A stretch of DNA of 37,257 bases from Deltaproteobacteria bacterium (GTDB lineage Bacteria; Desulfobacterota; Desulfobulbia; Desulfobulbales; Desulfurivibrionaceae), in the NCBI GenBank assembly GCA_026388735.1, contig JAPLJG010000102.1, positions 1 to 37,257 on the forward strand, in the 5' to 3' direction. Made by a program: the position numbers and the translations under genes. Positions 1 to 8,031 of the stretch are shown one piece after another. The stretch's first letter is position 1, and each line of letters begins with the position of its first letter. The notes under the pieces are model-generated. The model did not search any database. It was given only the letters and a program-made list of their open reading frames with translations, and was not told where the DNA came from.

Positions 1-1
1 A

Positions 2-1252
2 ATCAAGCCCGCCGATCTGACCCAGGGTGCCCTGCTTCCCCGCCTGCACAAACTCCTTGCCGCCCGACTTCGTCCCAATTTCCGTACCGTGATCAACGGC
101 ACCGGCGTGGTGGTGCATACCAACCTTGGCCGTTCCCTGTTGCCCGAGGCGGCCATGGAGAGCCTGCTGGCCGTGGGCAGCAGGTATTCCAACCTGGAGC
201 TTGATCTGGCCACGGGCAAACGAGGCAGCCGGTACAGCCTGGTGGAGGATATCCTCTGCGAGCTGACCGGGGCTGAGGCTGCTCTGGTGGTCAACAACAA
301 TGCCGCTGCAGTGATGCTGGTGCTGGACACTCTGGCCAAGGGGCGTGAGGTCACTGTCTCCCGTGGTCAGTTGGTGGAGATCGGCGGCTCCTTCCGAATC
401 CCCGAGGTGATGAGCCGAACCGGGGCCAAGCTGGTGGAGGTGGGCGCCACCAACCGCACCCATCTCCGCGATTATGAGGCCGCCATTACCGAAGAAACCG
501 CGTTGCTCCTCAAGGTGCACACCAGCAACTACCGGATCGTCGGCTTTACCTCCGAGGTTTCTCTTGCGGAGCTGGTCGCGCTGGCCGCCAAGCACAACCT
601 GCCGGTCATGGAGGATCTGGGCAGCGGCTGTCTGGTGGATCTTTCCCGCTTCGGTCTGGCCAAGGAGCCCACGGTGGGCGAGGTGGTGCGGGCCGGGGTC
701 GATGTGGTAACCTTCAGCGGCGACAAGCTGCTGGGCGGACCCCAGGCCGGACTCATTGTGGGCAAGAAAGAGATCATTGAGCAGATCAAGGCCAACCCCA
801 TTAACCGGGCGTTGCGCATCGACAAATTCACCCTGGCCGGGTTGGAGGCGGTGCTGCGCCTCTACTTCGACGAAGAAAAAGCCATCGCTGCCATCCCCAC
901 CCTGGCCATGCTGGCCATGCCCCTGGCTGCCATCGACCGCCGGGCCAAACGGTTGCGTCGCCTGATCGCTAAGGCGCTTGAGCCGGTCTGCCGGGTGGAG
1001 ATCATGGGGATTGCCTCCATGGTGGGCGGCGGCTCCCTGCCGGAGCAGCCTCTGCCCAGCCGGGCCGTGGCCCTTGCCCCCTTGGACAGGAGCGTCAATG
1101 AATTGGAAAAGGGTTTGCGGGAGTTATCGTTGTCGGTGCTCGGCCGCATTGAGGATGATCGGCTGCTCCTCGATATGCGCACCGTGGCGGACAAGGAAGT
1201 ACCCATGCTGGCTAACTGTCTGAAAGAAGTTTTCGAGGATAAGAACCAATGA
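2..1252 (+). CDS. selA: L-seryl-tRNA(Sec) selenium transferase, 5'-truncated by window edge
   Basis: SelA is a PLP enzyme that converts Ser-tRNA(Sec) to Sec-tRNA(Sec) using selenophosphate. The open frame runs unbroken from base 2, so the GTG at base 89 is an internal Val codon and the true start lies upstream of the window. Visible family signatures are INGTGVVVHTNLGRSLL near the beginning, a long PLP-fold domain, and SGDKLLGGPQAG, where the Lys codon at 725-727 is the expected PLP-binding lysine. The C-terminal small domain is complete. The stop overlaps the next start as ATGA at 1249-1252, which suggests translational coupling. No selB is in the window. The presence of selA implies that the organism makes selenoproteins, though none is recognisable here. 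Confidence 0.95.
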   Translation: MKPADLTQGALLPRLHKLLAARLRPNFRTVINGTGVVVHTNLGRSLLPEAAMESLLAVGSRYSNLELDLATGKRGSRYSLVEDILCELTGAEAALVVNNNAAAVMLVLDTLAKGREVTVSRGQLVEIGGSFRIPEVMSRTGAKLVEVGATNRTHLRDYEAAITEETALLLKVHTSNYRIVGFTSEVSLAELVALAAKHNLPVMEDLGSGCLVDLSRFGLAKEPTVGEVVRAGVDVVTFSGDKLLGGPQAGLIVGKKEIIEQIKANPINRALRIDKFTLAGLEAVLRLYFDEEKAIAAIPTLAMLAMPLAAIDRRAKRLRRLIAKALEPVCRVEIMGIASMVGGGSLPEQPLPSRAVALAPLDRSVNELEKGLRELSLSVLGRIEDDRLLLDMRTVADKEVPMLANCLKEVFEDKNQ

Positions 1253-3369
1253 CCATACCTTTTCTTTTTGAGGCCGGGCCGTTAACCCCTGCCGATCTTC
1301 GCCGGTTTTCCACGCTGTTCACCAAGACGGCTTTTGATTTTTTCCCCTGCGATACGGCCCGGCTGGTGCCTCTGGGCGAGCAGGAGGGCAAGCCGCCTGC
1401 CGAGCTTAAGGCCGGTTTGAAGCAGATTCGCGATAATCATCTGCCCGTGGCCGATACAGAGCAGCAGGAGCTGTTGCTGCCCATTTGGGGCGGGGAAACC
1501 CTCTGCGGGCTGCTGGTGGTGCAAGGCGGCGAGCCCCAACTTTACGGAATGCCGACGGTTTGGCTCGACGAGCAGAGCCATATTATCTCCAGGGAATTTT
1601 ATCTGCTCAAGCAGAGTTGCCAGGACCCGGCCACCGGGCTGGTGAACGGCTTTCATCTGCGGGGGGAACTTGAGGCCCTTGGCCAGGAAGAGGCCCAAGC
1701 CTTGGCGCCCTTGGCCCCGGCCACCCTTGCCCTGCTTGAGGTCTATCCACGCACCCGCGACGCAGACCGAAGCCTGCGCTACATCGTGCGGGCCGGGAGT
1801 TGTCTTGCCTCCATGCTCGGCGAGGACATGCACCTGCACCACCTGGGCGCCGGGATCTTCGGCTTGCTCTGGTACGGGGTGGACATGGAACAGGCCCGCC
1901 AGTTGGGCGAATCGCTGCTCCTGCGGCTTAAACGGGAAAATTTCGTCACCGCTCATCTCGGCATCACCACGGTGACGCCCCATGACCCCGAAGAGAGCGG
2001 CGCCCCGGAGCAGCTTTTGGAACAGGCTTGGCAGGCCCTGCGTACCGCTCGGTTGCGGGGGCCTTTCAGTCTCTGCGGCCATGTTACTGCCCAGGATATC
2101 GAATCGCACCCCTTTCGCAAGACCCCGGAATCGGCGCTCAGGAAATTGCGCGCCCTGTATCGCGGCAAAAGTCGGTTCTCCCTGGTTTTGCTCCGCATGG
2201 ATCAGGAACCGGCCAGCAACCATTTTTCCAAACGGCTCAGAACGCTGGTTGGCCAGGAGAAGGGGCTGGTGTTGGTCAATCAGCGGGAGGCGTTTCTTTT
2301 CTTGGATGGGCTCGATGGCAAGGCTGCCCGCGCCTGGCTCAAGGATTTTCGCGGCAAGATGGAGGCTATCGGCGGCAGCTCCTTTTCCATGGGGGTGGCC
2401 ACTTTTCCGTACCATGATTTTAAGAAATCGGACCTGCCCCTGAACTGCCGGAAAGCTTTGCAGCACGCAACCTTTTTCGGCCCGGATTCGCTGGCCGTCT
2501 TTGACGCGGTCAGTCTCAATATCAGCGGGGATGTCTATTATAACGAAGGCGATCTGGTTAAGGCCATGGGGGAATATCGGCAAGGTCTGCTCCTTGAACC
2601 GGGCAATGTAAATATCCTCAACAGTATGGGGGTTGCCAGCATTCAGCTCAATCGGCTCAAAGTGGCCCGGTCCTGTTTTGTGAAGGCGCTTGGGGTTGAA
2701 CCAAAGAGTTTCATGGCCCTGTTCAATCTGGGCTTTATTTGTCTTGACGACAACCAGGCTCCAGAGGCGTTGGCACTATGGGAACGGGCGCTGGCCGTGG
2801 ACGGCAAGCATCCCGATCTCTTGCAGCATCTTGGCATGCTCTATTGTCGGCAGGGCAGGTACGCCGAGGCCCGCAAGGTCTTGGAGCGGTGCGAGGGATT
2901 GATCAAAAAGAATCCCCAGCAGGGTGGCGAGCCCATGGTGGTGGCGCGCTGGCTTGGCCGGGCCTGCGAGGCCCTGGGGGAGAACGGGTTGGCCATTGCC
3001 GCCTATCAACGCGCAGTCAGCGGCAACCCCAGGGACGCCGGTTCGTTGAGCAGGCTTGGCAGGCTCTATGCCCTGGAAAAACAGGGCCATGATATAGCCC
3101 TGGCTCTGTGCGGGCAGGCGGTTGAGCTGGATGGGGGCAAGGCCGCCCATTGGTATCGCTTTGGCCTGACGCAGGCCTTGACCCAGGACCAGGAAGGGGC
3201 AATGCAGTCCTTGGCGGAGTGCCTTCGTCTTGATCCGCGTCAGGTGGAAGCTGCGTTGTTGCTGGGCAGGATTTTCGAGCAGCAGGCCAAGCCAGGCAAG
3301 GCCAGAAAGCTTTATGAGAAGGTGCTGCGGTATTCCCCGGCTCAGGCGGCCATGGCAGCTCTTTCCTGA
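1249..3369 (+). CDS. Tandem degenerate GGDEF-like domains fused to TPR repeats
   Basis: This is a 706-residue protein without a signal peptide or clear membrane segment. Residues 1-120 are an unassigned N-terminal region. Residues about 125-245 resemble a GGDEF fold: D-P-A-T-G-L-V-N-G near 126, then HLGAGIF at 198-204 where GG(D/E)EF would sit. Residues about 300-420 look like a second degenerate copy (FLFLDGLDG, FSMGVATFP). From about 425 to the end there are roughly seven tetratricopeptide repeats. Without GGDEF residues neither domain should make cyclic di-GMP, so a sensory or scaffold role is inferred. The start codon overlaps the selA stop. A functional link with selenium metabolism is not established, and the precise role is unknown. 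Confidence 0.75.
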   Translation: MTIPFLFEAGPLTPADLRRFSTLFTKTAFDFFPCDTARLVPLGEQEGKPPAELKAGLKQIRDNHLPVADTEQQELLLPIWGGETLCGLLVVQGGEPQLYGMPTVWLDEQSHIISREFYLLKQSCQDPATGLVNGFHLRGELEALGQEEAQALAPLAPATLALLEVYPRTRDADRSLRYIVRAGSCLASMLGEDMHLHHLGAGIFGLLWYGVDMEQARQLGESLLLRLKRENFVTAHLGITTVTPHDPEESGAPEQLLEQAWQALRTARLRGPFSLCGHVTAQDIESHPFRKTPESALRKLRALYRGKSRFSLVLLRMDQEPASNHFSKRLRTLVGQEKGLVLVNQREAFLFLDGLDGKAARAWLKDFRGKMEAIGGSSFSMGVATFPYHDFKKSDLPLNCRKALQHATFFGPDSLAVFDAVSLNISGDVYYNEGDLVKAMGEYRQGLLLEPGNVNILNSMGVASIQLNRLKVARSCFVKALGVEPKSFMALFNLGFICLDDNQAPEALALWERALAVDGKHPDLLQHLGMLYCRQGRYAEARKVLERCEGLIKKNPQQGGEPMVVARWLGRACEALGENGLAIAAYQRAVSGNPRDAGSLSRLGRLYALEKQGHDIALALCGQAVELDGGKAAHWYRFGLTQALTQDQEGAMQSLAECLRLDPRQVEAALLLGRIFEQQAKPGKARKLYEKVLRYSPAQAAMAALS

Positions 3370-3411
3370 TTGCGCCGCCGAGACTTTTTTCGAGACCATC
3401 GTTACTGAACG

Positions 3412-3459
3412 GTGAGCGATTACAGGGTGGCGTAGATGTGGTGCCCAGTGATCGCTTAC
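3412..3459 (+). repeat. Imperfect inverted repeat upstream of LOG gene
   Basis: The arms at 3412-3427 and 3444-3459 (GTGAGCGATTACAGGG and CCCAGTGATCGCTTAC) pair over 16 bases with about four mismatches or wobbles, around a 16-base loop. The right arm ends directly before the GAGGAG ribosome site at 3460-3465. It could be a leader hairpin affecting translation of the downstream gene or a member of a dispersed repeat family. There is no T-tract, so an intrinsic terminator is unlikely. Confidence 0.5.
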
Positions 3460-3472
3460 GAGGAGATCGGAT

Positions 3473-4159
3473 ATGAGATTGACCAAGGCCGGGACGGTCG
3501 TTGACGAACGGCAGCAGTATTCGCTGGATAATTTTCAGGTGGGGGATTCCTGGCGGCTGTTTCGGATACTGAGTGAGTTTGTCGAGGGCTTTGACACCCT
3601 GGCCAACATCGGTCGGCCTGCGGTGTCGATTTTTGGTTCCGCCAGAACCAGCCAGGATGACCGCTACTACAAACTGACCGAGCAGATCGCCCTTGACCTG
3701 GCCACGGCTGGCTACGGCATCATTACCGGCGGCGGACCGGGAATCATGGCGGCGGCCAACAAGGGCGCGGCTCTGGCCGAAGGGCTGTCCATCGGACTTA
3801 ACATCAACCTGCCCTTTGAACAGGAGCCCAATCCCTTTACCAATGTGCCCATGAACTTTAAGTATTTCTTCGTACGCAAGGTGATGTTTGTCAAGTATTC
3901 CATGGCCTTTATCGGGATGCCCGGAGGCTTTGGCACCATGGATGAGCTGTTCGAATCGTTGACCCTGATCCAGACCAAGAGGGTGAAGCGTTTTCCGGTT
4001 ATTCTGGTGGGTTCTGATTTCTGGGGCGGCCTGGTGGACTGGATCAAGGACCGGATGCTGTCCGAGGGGTACATCAACGAGGACGATCTGCTCTACTTCC
4101 AGGTCATGGACGACCCGGCGGAGGTGGTGAAGTACATCAAGCGGACCGTGGTGCTGTAG
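3473..4159 (+). CDS. LOG family protein (nucleoside 5'-monophosphate phosphoribohydrolase-like)
   Basis: This 228-residue Rossmann-type protein belongs to the LOG / 'lysine decarboxylase-like' family. Characterised members remove the base from cytokinin-type or purine nucleoside monophosphates. Key motifs are the phosphate-binding GGGPGIM at residues 86-92 and the diagnostic PGGFGTMDE at 150-158, which carries the catalytic Glu. The N-terminal ~45 residues extend ahead of the core (AVSIFGSARTS, 50-60), as in some longer bacterial members. The start is supported by GAGGAG at 3460-3465, seven bases before ATG. It is a single gene between the TPR gene and a convergent reverse-strand gene. The physiological substrate cannot be read from sequence. 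Confidence 0.9.
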   Translation: MRLTKAGTVVDERQQYSLDNFQVGDSWRLFRILSEFVEGFDTLANIGRPAVSIFGSARTSQDDRYYKLTEQIALDLATAGYGIITGGGPGIMAAANKGAALAEGLSIGLNINLPFEQEPNPFTNVPMNFKYFFVRKVMFVKYSMAFIGMPGGFGTMDELFESLTLIQTKRVKRFPVILVGSDFWGGLVDWIKDRMLSEGYINEDDLLYFQVMDDPAEVVKYIKRTVVL

Positions 4160-4183
4160 GGGCATGCGTTGTGGCATTGCCCC
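4159..4183 (+). terminator. Short hairpin between convergent genes
   Basis: GGGGCATGC (4159-4167) and GCATTGCCCC (4174-4183) form a stem with one bulged base immediately after the LOG gene stop. No U-tract follows on either strand, so it is at best a weak or Rho-assisted terminator. The gap to the reverse-strand gene is only about 45 bases. Confidence 0.35.
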
Positions 4184-4206
4184 GGGAAAAGACTACGGGG
4201 TGAGGT

Positions 4207-5121
4207 CTACGACTGGTTGATGGCGGAGAGCTTCCATGGATTGTTCCCCGTAGGCCGGGTGAAGGTCCAGAATTCCTCGAATTTCACTGGCTCGGTGGTG
4301 CTGCCGGAGATGTGATCGTTGGCGTCGCTCACCGTGTAATCGAGCAGGTTGGCATGGATGCGGGCCGTGATGTAGTCCTGCCCCGGCTCCTGCCAGGCCT
4401 CGGTTATCTCCACCGTGCGGACCGCGATGTTTTCCAGCCGGTTGATCTGCTTGTCGCGCAGTAGACGGGCAACGTCCTCCTGGATGATTTTTCGCATCTC
4501 TTCCGTCAGAATACCCGCTACTGGAGTCAGGTCGCGGTGCATCCAGGCGCCCTGGATTTTGAAAAAGGTATCCATTGCCTGTTCGTTGAAGCGCTTCTCG
4601 TCAAAGGCAGGGTCTGCTTGGCTGATTGAGGCGAGGCCCGTTGCAAGGTCTTCCTGCGGATACAGTTGTCCGCTATTGTGCTCCTGGGCATAACCGGAGG
4701 GCTCAAATCCATCCTGTTGCTGCTGGTTTCTGCCCCGTAACCAACGAAAGATCAGATAACCGAGTCCTGCGATCAGAAGAATACCAAGCAGGCCACTGCC
4801 TCCTCCGCCTCCCCATCCGCCGCCAGAGCCGAGGGCGCTGAAAAGCATGCCGCCCAAAAGTCCGCCTGCCACGCCGCCGGCTAGGCTGCGCAAGAAGCCG
4901 CCTCCGGCAGGTGCCGGGGTGGGAGAGGGTTGTGGTGTCCCAGGTTGCTGGGGGGAAGGGCTTGGAGTCGAAGAGGGACGGGTAGGCGGAGAATAGGAGC
5001 GCGAACTTCGGCTGCCAAAGGATCTTCCGCCTCCGACGCGAGCCTGGCTGTCATTGGGCACAAAGGTGCTTGTCAGGAAAAGCAGCGCCATCATCGCCAG
5101 TATCGTGCATATCTTTTTCAT
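4207..5121 (-). CDS. Tim44-like domain membrane protein
   Basis: The protein has about 304 residues. It starts with a signal sequence or N-terminal membrane segment (MKKICTILAMMALLFL) and continues with VGGGRSFGSRSSRSY, a Ser/Pro/Gln-rich linker and a Gly-rich stretch. A transmembrane helix follows (GLLGILLIAGLGYLIFRWL), then a C-terminal Tim44/MRPL45-like domain containing FNEQAMDTFFKIQGAWMHRD. This architecture is common in proteobacteria, but its function is poorly defined. The ATG at 5127 would leave only two bases after the purine-rich AAGGGAG. The ATG at 5121 sits six bases after GGGAG, so I chose it. A promoter-like pair is visible upstream on the same strand. Confidence 0.85.
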   Translation of the reverse strand: MKKICTILAMMALLFLTSTFVPNDSQARVGGGRSFGSRSSRSYSPPTRPSSTPSPSPQQPGTPQPSPTPAPAGGGFLRSLAGGVAGGLLGGMLFSALGSGGGWGGGGGSGLLGILLIAGLGYLIFRWLRGRNQQQQDGFEPSGYAQEHNSGQLYPQEDLATGLASISQADPAFDEKRFNEQAMDTFFKIQGAWMHRDLTPVAGILTEEMRKIIQEDVARLLRDKQINRLENIAVRTVEITEAWQEPGQDYITARIHANLLDYTVSDANDHISGSTTEPVKFEEFWTFTRPTGNNPWKLSAINQS

Positions 5122-5156
5122 TTCCATCTCCCTTGCATGCTATTTTCTGTCGCTCC

Positions 5157-5186
5157 TGTATACCATTTGCTTTGGTGGAATGCGAA
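5157..5186 (-). promoter_or_regulatory. Candidate sigma70-type promoter for Tim44-like gene
   Basis: Read on the reverse strand, TTCGCA (5181-5186) is followed after 18 bases by TATACA (5157-5162). These match 4/6 and 5/6 of the consensus hexamers. It would give a leader of about 30 bases to the ATG at 5121. Confidence 0.4.
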
Positions 5187-5253
5187 ATTTTCTTGAGCGG
5201 CCATGGCATTCTCTTGTGCAGACATTTGTCTGATCCCGGCAGCGAAGGACGTA

Positions 5254-5294
5254 AAAAAAGGCCATGGCGGACAACATCCGGCATGGCCTTTTTT
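5254..5294 (-). terminator. Intrinsic terminator of typA (possibly bidirectional)
   Basis: AAAAAAGGCCATG at 5254-5266 is perfectly complementary to CATGGCCTTTTTT at 5282-5294. A further CGG/CCG pairing in the interior follows one mismatch. The A and T tracts on both sides give a U-tract on either strand. It lies 35 bases past the typA stop and also in the leader direction of the Tim44-like gene, so it separates the two reverse-strand units. Confidence 0.8.
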
Positions 5295-5328
5295 GCGGTG
5301 CTAAATCAGGAAGGAGCGTGCGCCCTTC

Positions 5329-7113
5329 TTATTTAACGTTCAGCGATCTCTTCCGCAACCGGATGGTCTTGGGAGTCACTTCCACCAGTTCATCATCATT
5401 GATATAGGCGATGCAGTCTTCCAGGCTCATCTGCACCGGCGGGACAAGAACCACATTTTCATCGGAGCCGGAAGCCCGCATATTGGTGAGCTTCTTGCCC
5501 TTGGCCGGATTGACCACCATGTCCTGGTTCCGGGCATTCTCGCCGATGATCTGGCCGGCATAGATTCTGTTGCCCGGGCCGAGGAACAATCGGCCGCGAT
5601 CCTGCAGGTTGAAAAGGGCGTAGGCCACGGTGGTGCAGGTATCCATGCTGATGAGGACCCCGTTGACCCGGTTGATGATGTCTCCGGCATAGGGGCCGTA
5701 TTCGGCAAAAACGTAGTTCATCATGCCCAATCCCTTGGTGGCGGTCATGAATTCCGAGCGGTAGCCGAGCAACCCTCTGGTGGGGATCTTGTAGACCAGC
5801 CGGTTCATGCCGTTTGCTTGGGTCATTTCCTGCATCTGTCCTTTGAGCATCCCCAGTCGTTCTATTACCGCGCCGGCGTACTGCTCGTCCACGTCAATGG
5901 TCAGCTCTTCGTAAGGCTCGAGGGTGACGCTGCCTTCTTCCTTCATGATGACCTGGGGACGGGTGACTTGGAGCTCAAACCCTTCGCGGCGCATCTTTTC
6001 AATGAGGATGGAAAGATGCAGCTCGCCCCGACCGGCAACAACATAGCCGACGCCTTCCGTCATGGGTTCGACCCTGAGAGCCACGTCGGCAAGGGTCTCT
6101 TTTCGGAGCCGGTCCTCCAAATGACGGGAGGTGACGAATTTTCCATCCAACCCGGCAAACGGGGAGTCGTTGGGGATAAAATTCATCGAGATGGTCGGCG
6201 GATCGATCTCGATCAGCGGCATCGGCATGGGGTTGTCCACGTCGGTGAAGGTCACGCCAACGGTAACGTCGTCCATGCCTGCCACGGCAACCAGTTCGCC
6301 AACCCCAGCGGTATCGGTGGATACCTTTTTGTCGGACTCAAAGCGGAAGATCTTGGTGAGCCGTGCCGAGTGGATGCTGCCGTCGCGCTTGACCACGGCA
6401 ATGGGCTTGTTGATGCTTAGGGTGCCATTTGTCACCTTGCCGATGCCAAGCCGTCCCAGGTAGGGGGAGTGGTCCAGGGAGCTGATCTGCATCTGCAAGG
6501 GGGCATTGGGGTCGCCTGATGGCGGGGGGACATGCGCGGCGATCAGCTCGGAGATCGGCACCATGTCGGTGGATTCATCGGTGAGATGATGCTTGGCATA
6601 GCCCTGTTTGGCAGAGGCATAGACCACGGGGAAATCCAGAAGATGGTCCGGGGCCTCAAGTTTGACAAAGAGGTCGAAGACCTGATCAACCACCCACTCG
6701 CAGCGGGCCGCCGGCTTGTCGATCTTGTTGATCACCACGATGATGCGCAACCCTGCGGCCAGCGCCTTTTTTAAAACAAAATAGGTCTGGGGCATGGGGC
6801 CTTCTTGGGCGTCCACCAAAAGAAGGCAGCCGTCGGCCATGCGCAAAACCCGCTCCACCTGGCCGCCGAAATCGGCGTGTCCAGGGGTGTCGATGATGTT
6901 GATCCAATAATCCTTAAAGCAATATGAGCCATTCTTGGCGGTGATGGTGATGCCGCGTTCCTTTTCCAGATCCATGGAGTCCATGAGGCGTTCGGCTACT
7001 TCCTGATTTTCCCGGAACATGCCGCTTTGCTGGAAGAGTTGGTCGACCAGGGTGGTTTTTCCGTGGTCAACGTGGGCAATAATGGCGACGTTTCTGATTT
7101 TACTTTGATCCAT
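5329..7113 (-). CDS. typA: Ribosome-associated translational GTPase TypA/BipA
   Basis: TypA is a ribosome-binding translation-factor GTPase related to EF-G and LepA, involved in ribosome assembly and stress adaptation. Visible motifs are the P-loop AHVDHGKT (residues 13-20), switch [11 protein letters not shown]3 DTPGHADF and G4 NKID. The later EF-G-like domains and the family C-terminal segment [16 protein letters not shown] are also present. From the ATG at 7113 (MDQSKIRN) the protein has 594 residues, normal for the family. This start lies about ten bases after GGGAAG. An upstream in-frame ATG at 7131 and an open extension to 7248 exist but lack a good ribosome site and look non-coding. 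It is divergent from mraZ and ends at a strong hairpin. Confidence 0.95.
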   Translation of the reverse strand: MDQSKIRNVAIIAHVDHGKTTLVDQLFQQSGMFRENQEVAERLMDSMDLEKERGITITAKNGSYCFKDYWINIIDTPGHADFGGQVERVLRMADGCLLLVDAQEGPMPQTYFVLKKALAAGLRIIVVINKIDKPAARCEWVVDQVFDLFVKLEAPDHLLDFPVVYASAKQGYAKHHLTDESTDMVPISELIAAHVPPPSGDPNAPLQMQISSLDHSPYLGRLGIGKVTNGTLSINKPIAVVKRDGSIHSARLTKIFRFESDKKVSTDTAGVGELVAVAGMDDVTVGVTFTDVDNPMPMPLIEIDPPTISMNFIPNDSPFAGLDGKFVTSRHLEDRLRKETLADVALRVEPMTEGVGYVVAGRGELHLSILIEKMRREGFELQVTRPQVIMKEEGSVTLEPYEELTIDVDEQYAGAVIERLGMLKGQMQEMTQANGMNRLVYKIPTRGLLGYRSEFMTATKGLGMMNYVFAEYGPYAGDIINRVNGVLISMDTCTTVAYALFNLQDRGRLFLGPGNRIYAGQIIGENARNQDMVVNPAKGKKLTNMRASGSDENVVLVPPVQMSLEDCIAYINDDELVEVTPKTIRLRKRSLNVK

Positions 7114-7466
7114 AACTTTTTGACTTCCCATGCAAAAGGGTTCGTCCCCGGTTGGGGAAAAAAAGAGGCACCTTAAATGAAAGTTGGGGGAAAGGCAAGG
7201 AAAAACCAAAAAATCAGCGAGATAAAGAGATGGAGTGGGTCGCGGCATGGCCTTGGCGGGAGGGTTGTGTTTTTCCGGGAAAAATTTGGCTTGTGCTGAA
7301 ATTTCACCCCACCTTGCCCCACAAAAAAATATTTGGCCGGGTGAAATATGGGTAATATTTCCATGTAATACTTTCTGTAGTGTTTGCCTGTCAGGTTGCG
7401 TCCATATATGGTGTTTTTAATGCTTTAATTAAGGGGGAAGAATAAGCTGTTCCGCTTGTTTTTTCC
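7114..7466. other. Divergent intergenic region typA/mraZ with AT-rich dyads
   Basis: No gene is supported here. The segment contains a perfect dyad, GAAATAT (7343-7349) with ATATTTC (7355-7361). A longer-range inverted pair is ATTTCACCC near 7300-7308 with GGGTGAAAT at 7339-7347. These could be operator or leader structures for typA. I could not fix a convincing typA promoter. The base composition is visibly lower in GC than the flanking genes. Confidence 0.4.
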
Positions 7467-7496
7467 TTGACACTGCTCCGTCCTTTTCACTATAAG
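7467..7496 (+). promoter_or_regulatory. Strong sigma70-type promoter of the dcw cluster
   Basis: A perfect -35 TTGACA (7467-7472) is followed after 18 bases by TATAAG (7491-7496). Transcription would begin near 7503, immediately at the MraZ box array and about 45 bases before the mraZ start. This is the only clear promoter found for the long mraZ-to-ftsZ run. Confidence 0.75.
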
Positions 7497-7506
7497 GGTA
7501 CATAAA

Positions 7507-7531
7507 GTGGTGCAAAGTGGGTAATAGGGGA
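7507..7531 (+). promoter_or_regulatory. MraZ box: three 10-bp-spaced direct repeats
   Basis: GTGGT (7507-7511), GTGGG (7517-7521) and GGGGA (7527-7531) recur with a strict 10-base period. The first two lie in AAAGTGGTGC and AAAGTGGGTA. Known MraZ operators are TGGGN-type direct repeats separated by 5 bases upstream of mraZ, so this array is a likely autoregulatory site. It overlaps the predicted transcription start. Confidence 0.75.
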
Positions 7532-7548
7532 GCAAGAAGGAGCTGCGT

Positions 7549-8025
7549 GTGGTTGAAGGGAATGTGAAAAATCCAGTCTGTCGTTTCCGCAGTCGCTCCG
7601 AGCATGTCCTCGACGCGAAAGGCAGGCTGAATATTGCGACCAGGTTTCGCGAGTCCTTGCGCAGTCAAGGCGACGAGCGGCTCATGGTCATTCCCTGGCA
7701 CAACTGCATTCGGGCTTACCCGCTGCCGCAGTGGGAAGAGCTGGAGGCGGCCCTCTTGGCGCAAGGCCAGAAAAGCCCGGAAACAGTCAAGTTGATCCGG
7801 TACATGATCGGCGGCGCCGAGGAATGCGCCCTGGACAAGCAGGGGAGAATTCTGCTTCCGGCAACCTTGCGGGAAGATTGTGGCATCAAGAAGGAAATCG
7901 TAGCCAACGGCATGATTACCTATTTTGAAATCTGGGACAAGGAAGTTTGGGCGGCAGAGAATAAACCGACCGCCCAGAATTTCCAGAATTTCGAGCAGGT
8001 TCTTCAGGAATTGGGGCTGTTCTGA
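7549..8025 (+). CDS. mraZ: Transcriptional regulator MraZ
   Basis: MraZ is a DNA-binding regulator (AbrB-like fold, ring-shaped oligomer) that controls the dcw cluster. This 158-residue protein shows both SpoVT/AbrB-like half-motifs, LDAKGRLNIATRFRE (from residue 21) and LDKQGRILLPATLRE (from 95), containing DAKGR at 22-26 and DKQGR at 96-100. The length is normal. The GTG start at 7549 is preceded by AAGGAG at 7537-7542 with six bases of spacing. It is the first gene of the operon and lies six bases before rsmH. A matching operator array just upstream supports autoregulation. Confidence 0.95.
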   Translation: MVEGNVKNPVCRFRSRSEHVLDAKGRLNIATRFRESLRSQGDERLMVIPWHNCIRAYPLPQWEELEAALLAQGQKSPETVKLIRYMIGGAEECALDKQGRILLPATLREDCGIKKEIVANGMITYFEIWDKEVWAAENKPTAQNFQNFEQVLQELGLF

Positions 8026-8031
8026 TCCGGT

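Noticed and set aside
1282..2583. 433-codon reverse-strand open frame
   Set aside because: It is a shadow of the GGDEF/TPR gene; composition and absence of motifs argue against coding.
7114..7248. N-terminal extension of typA
   Set aside because: The extra residues are Phe/Pro-rich, lie outside the family's length, and the conserved start MDQSKIRN has the better ribosome site.
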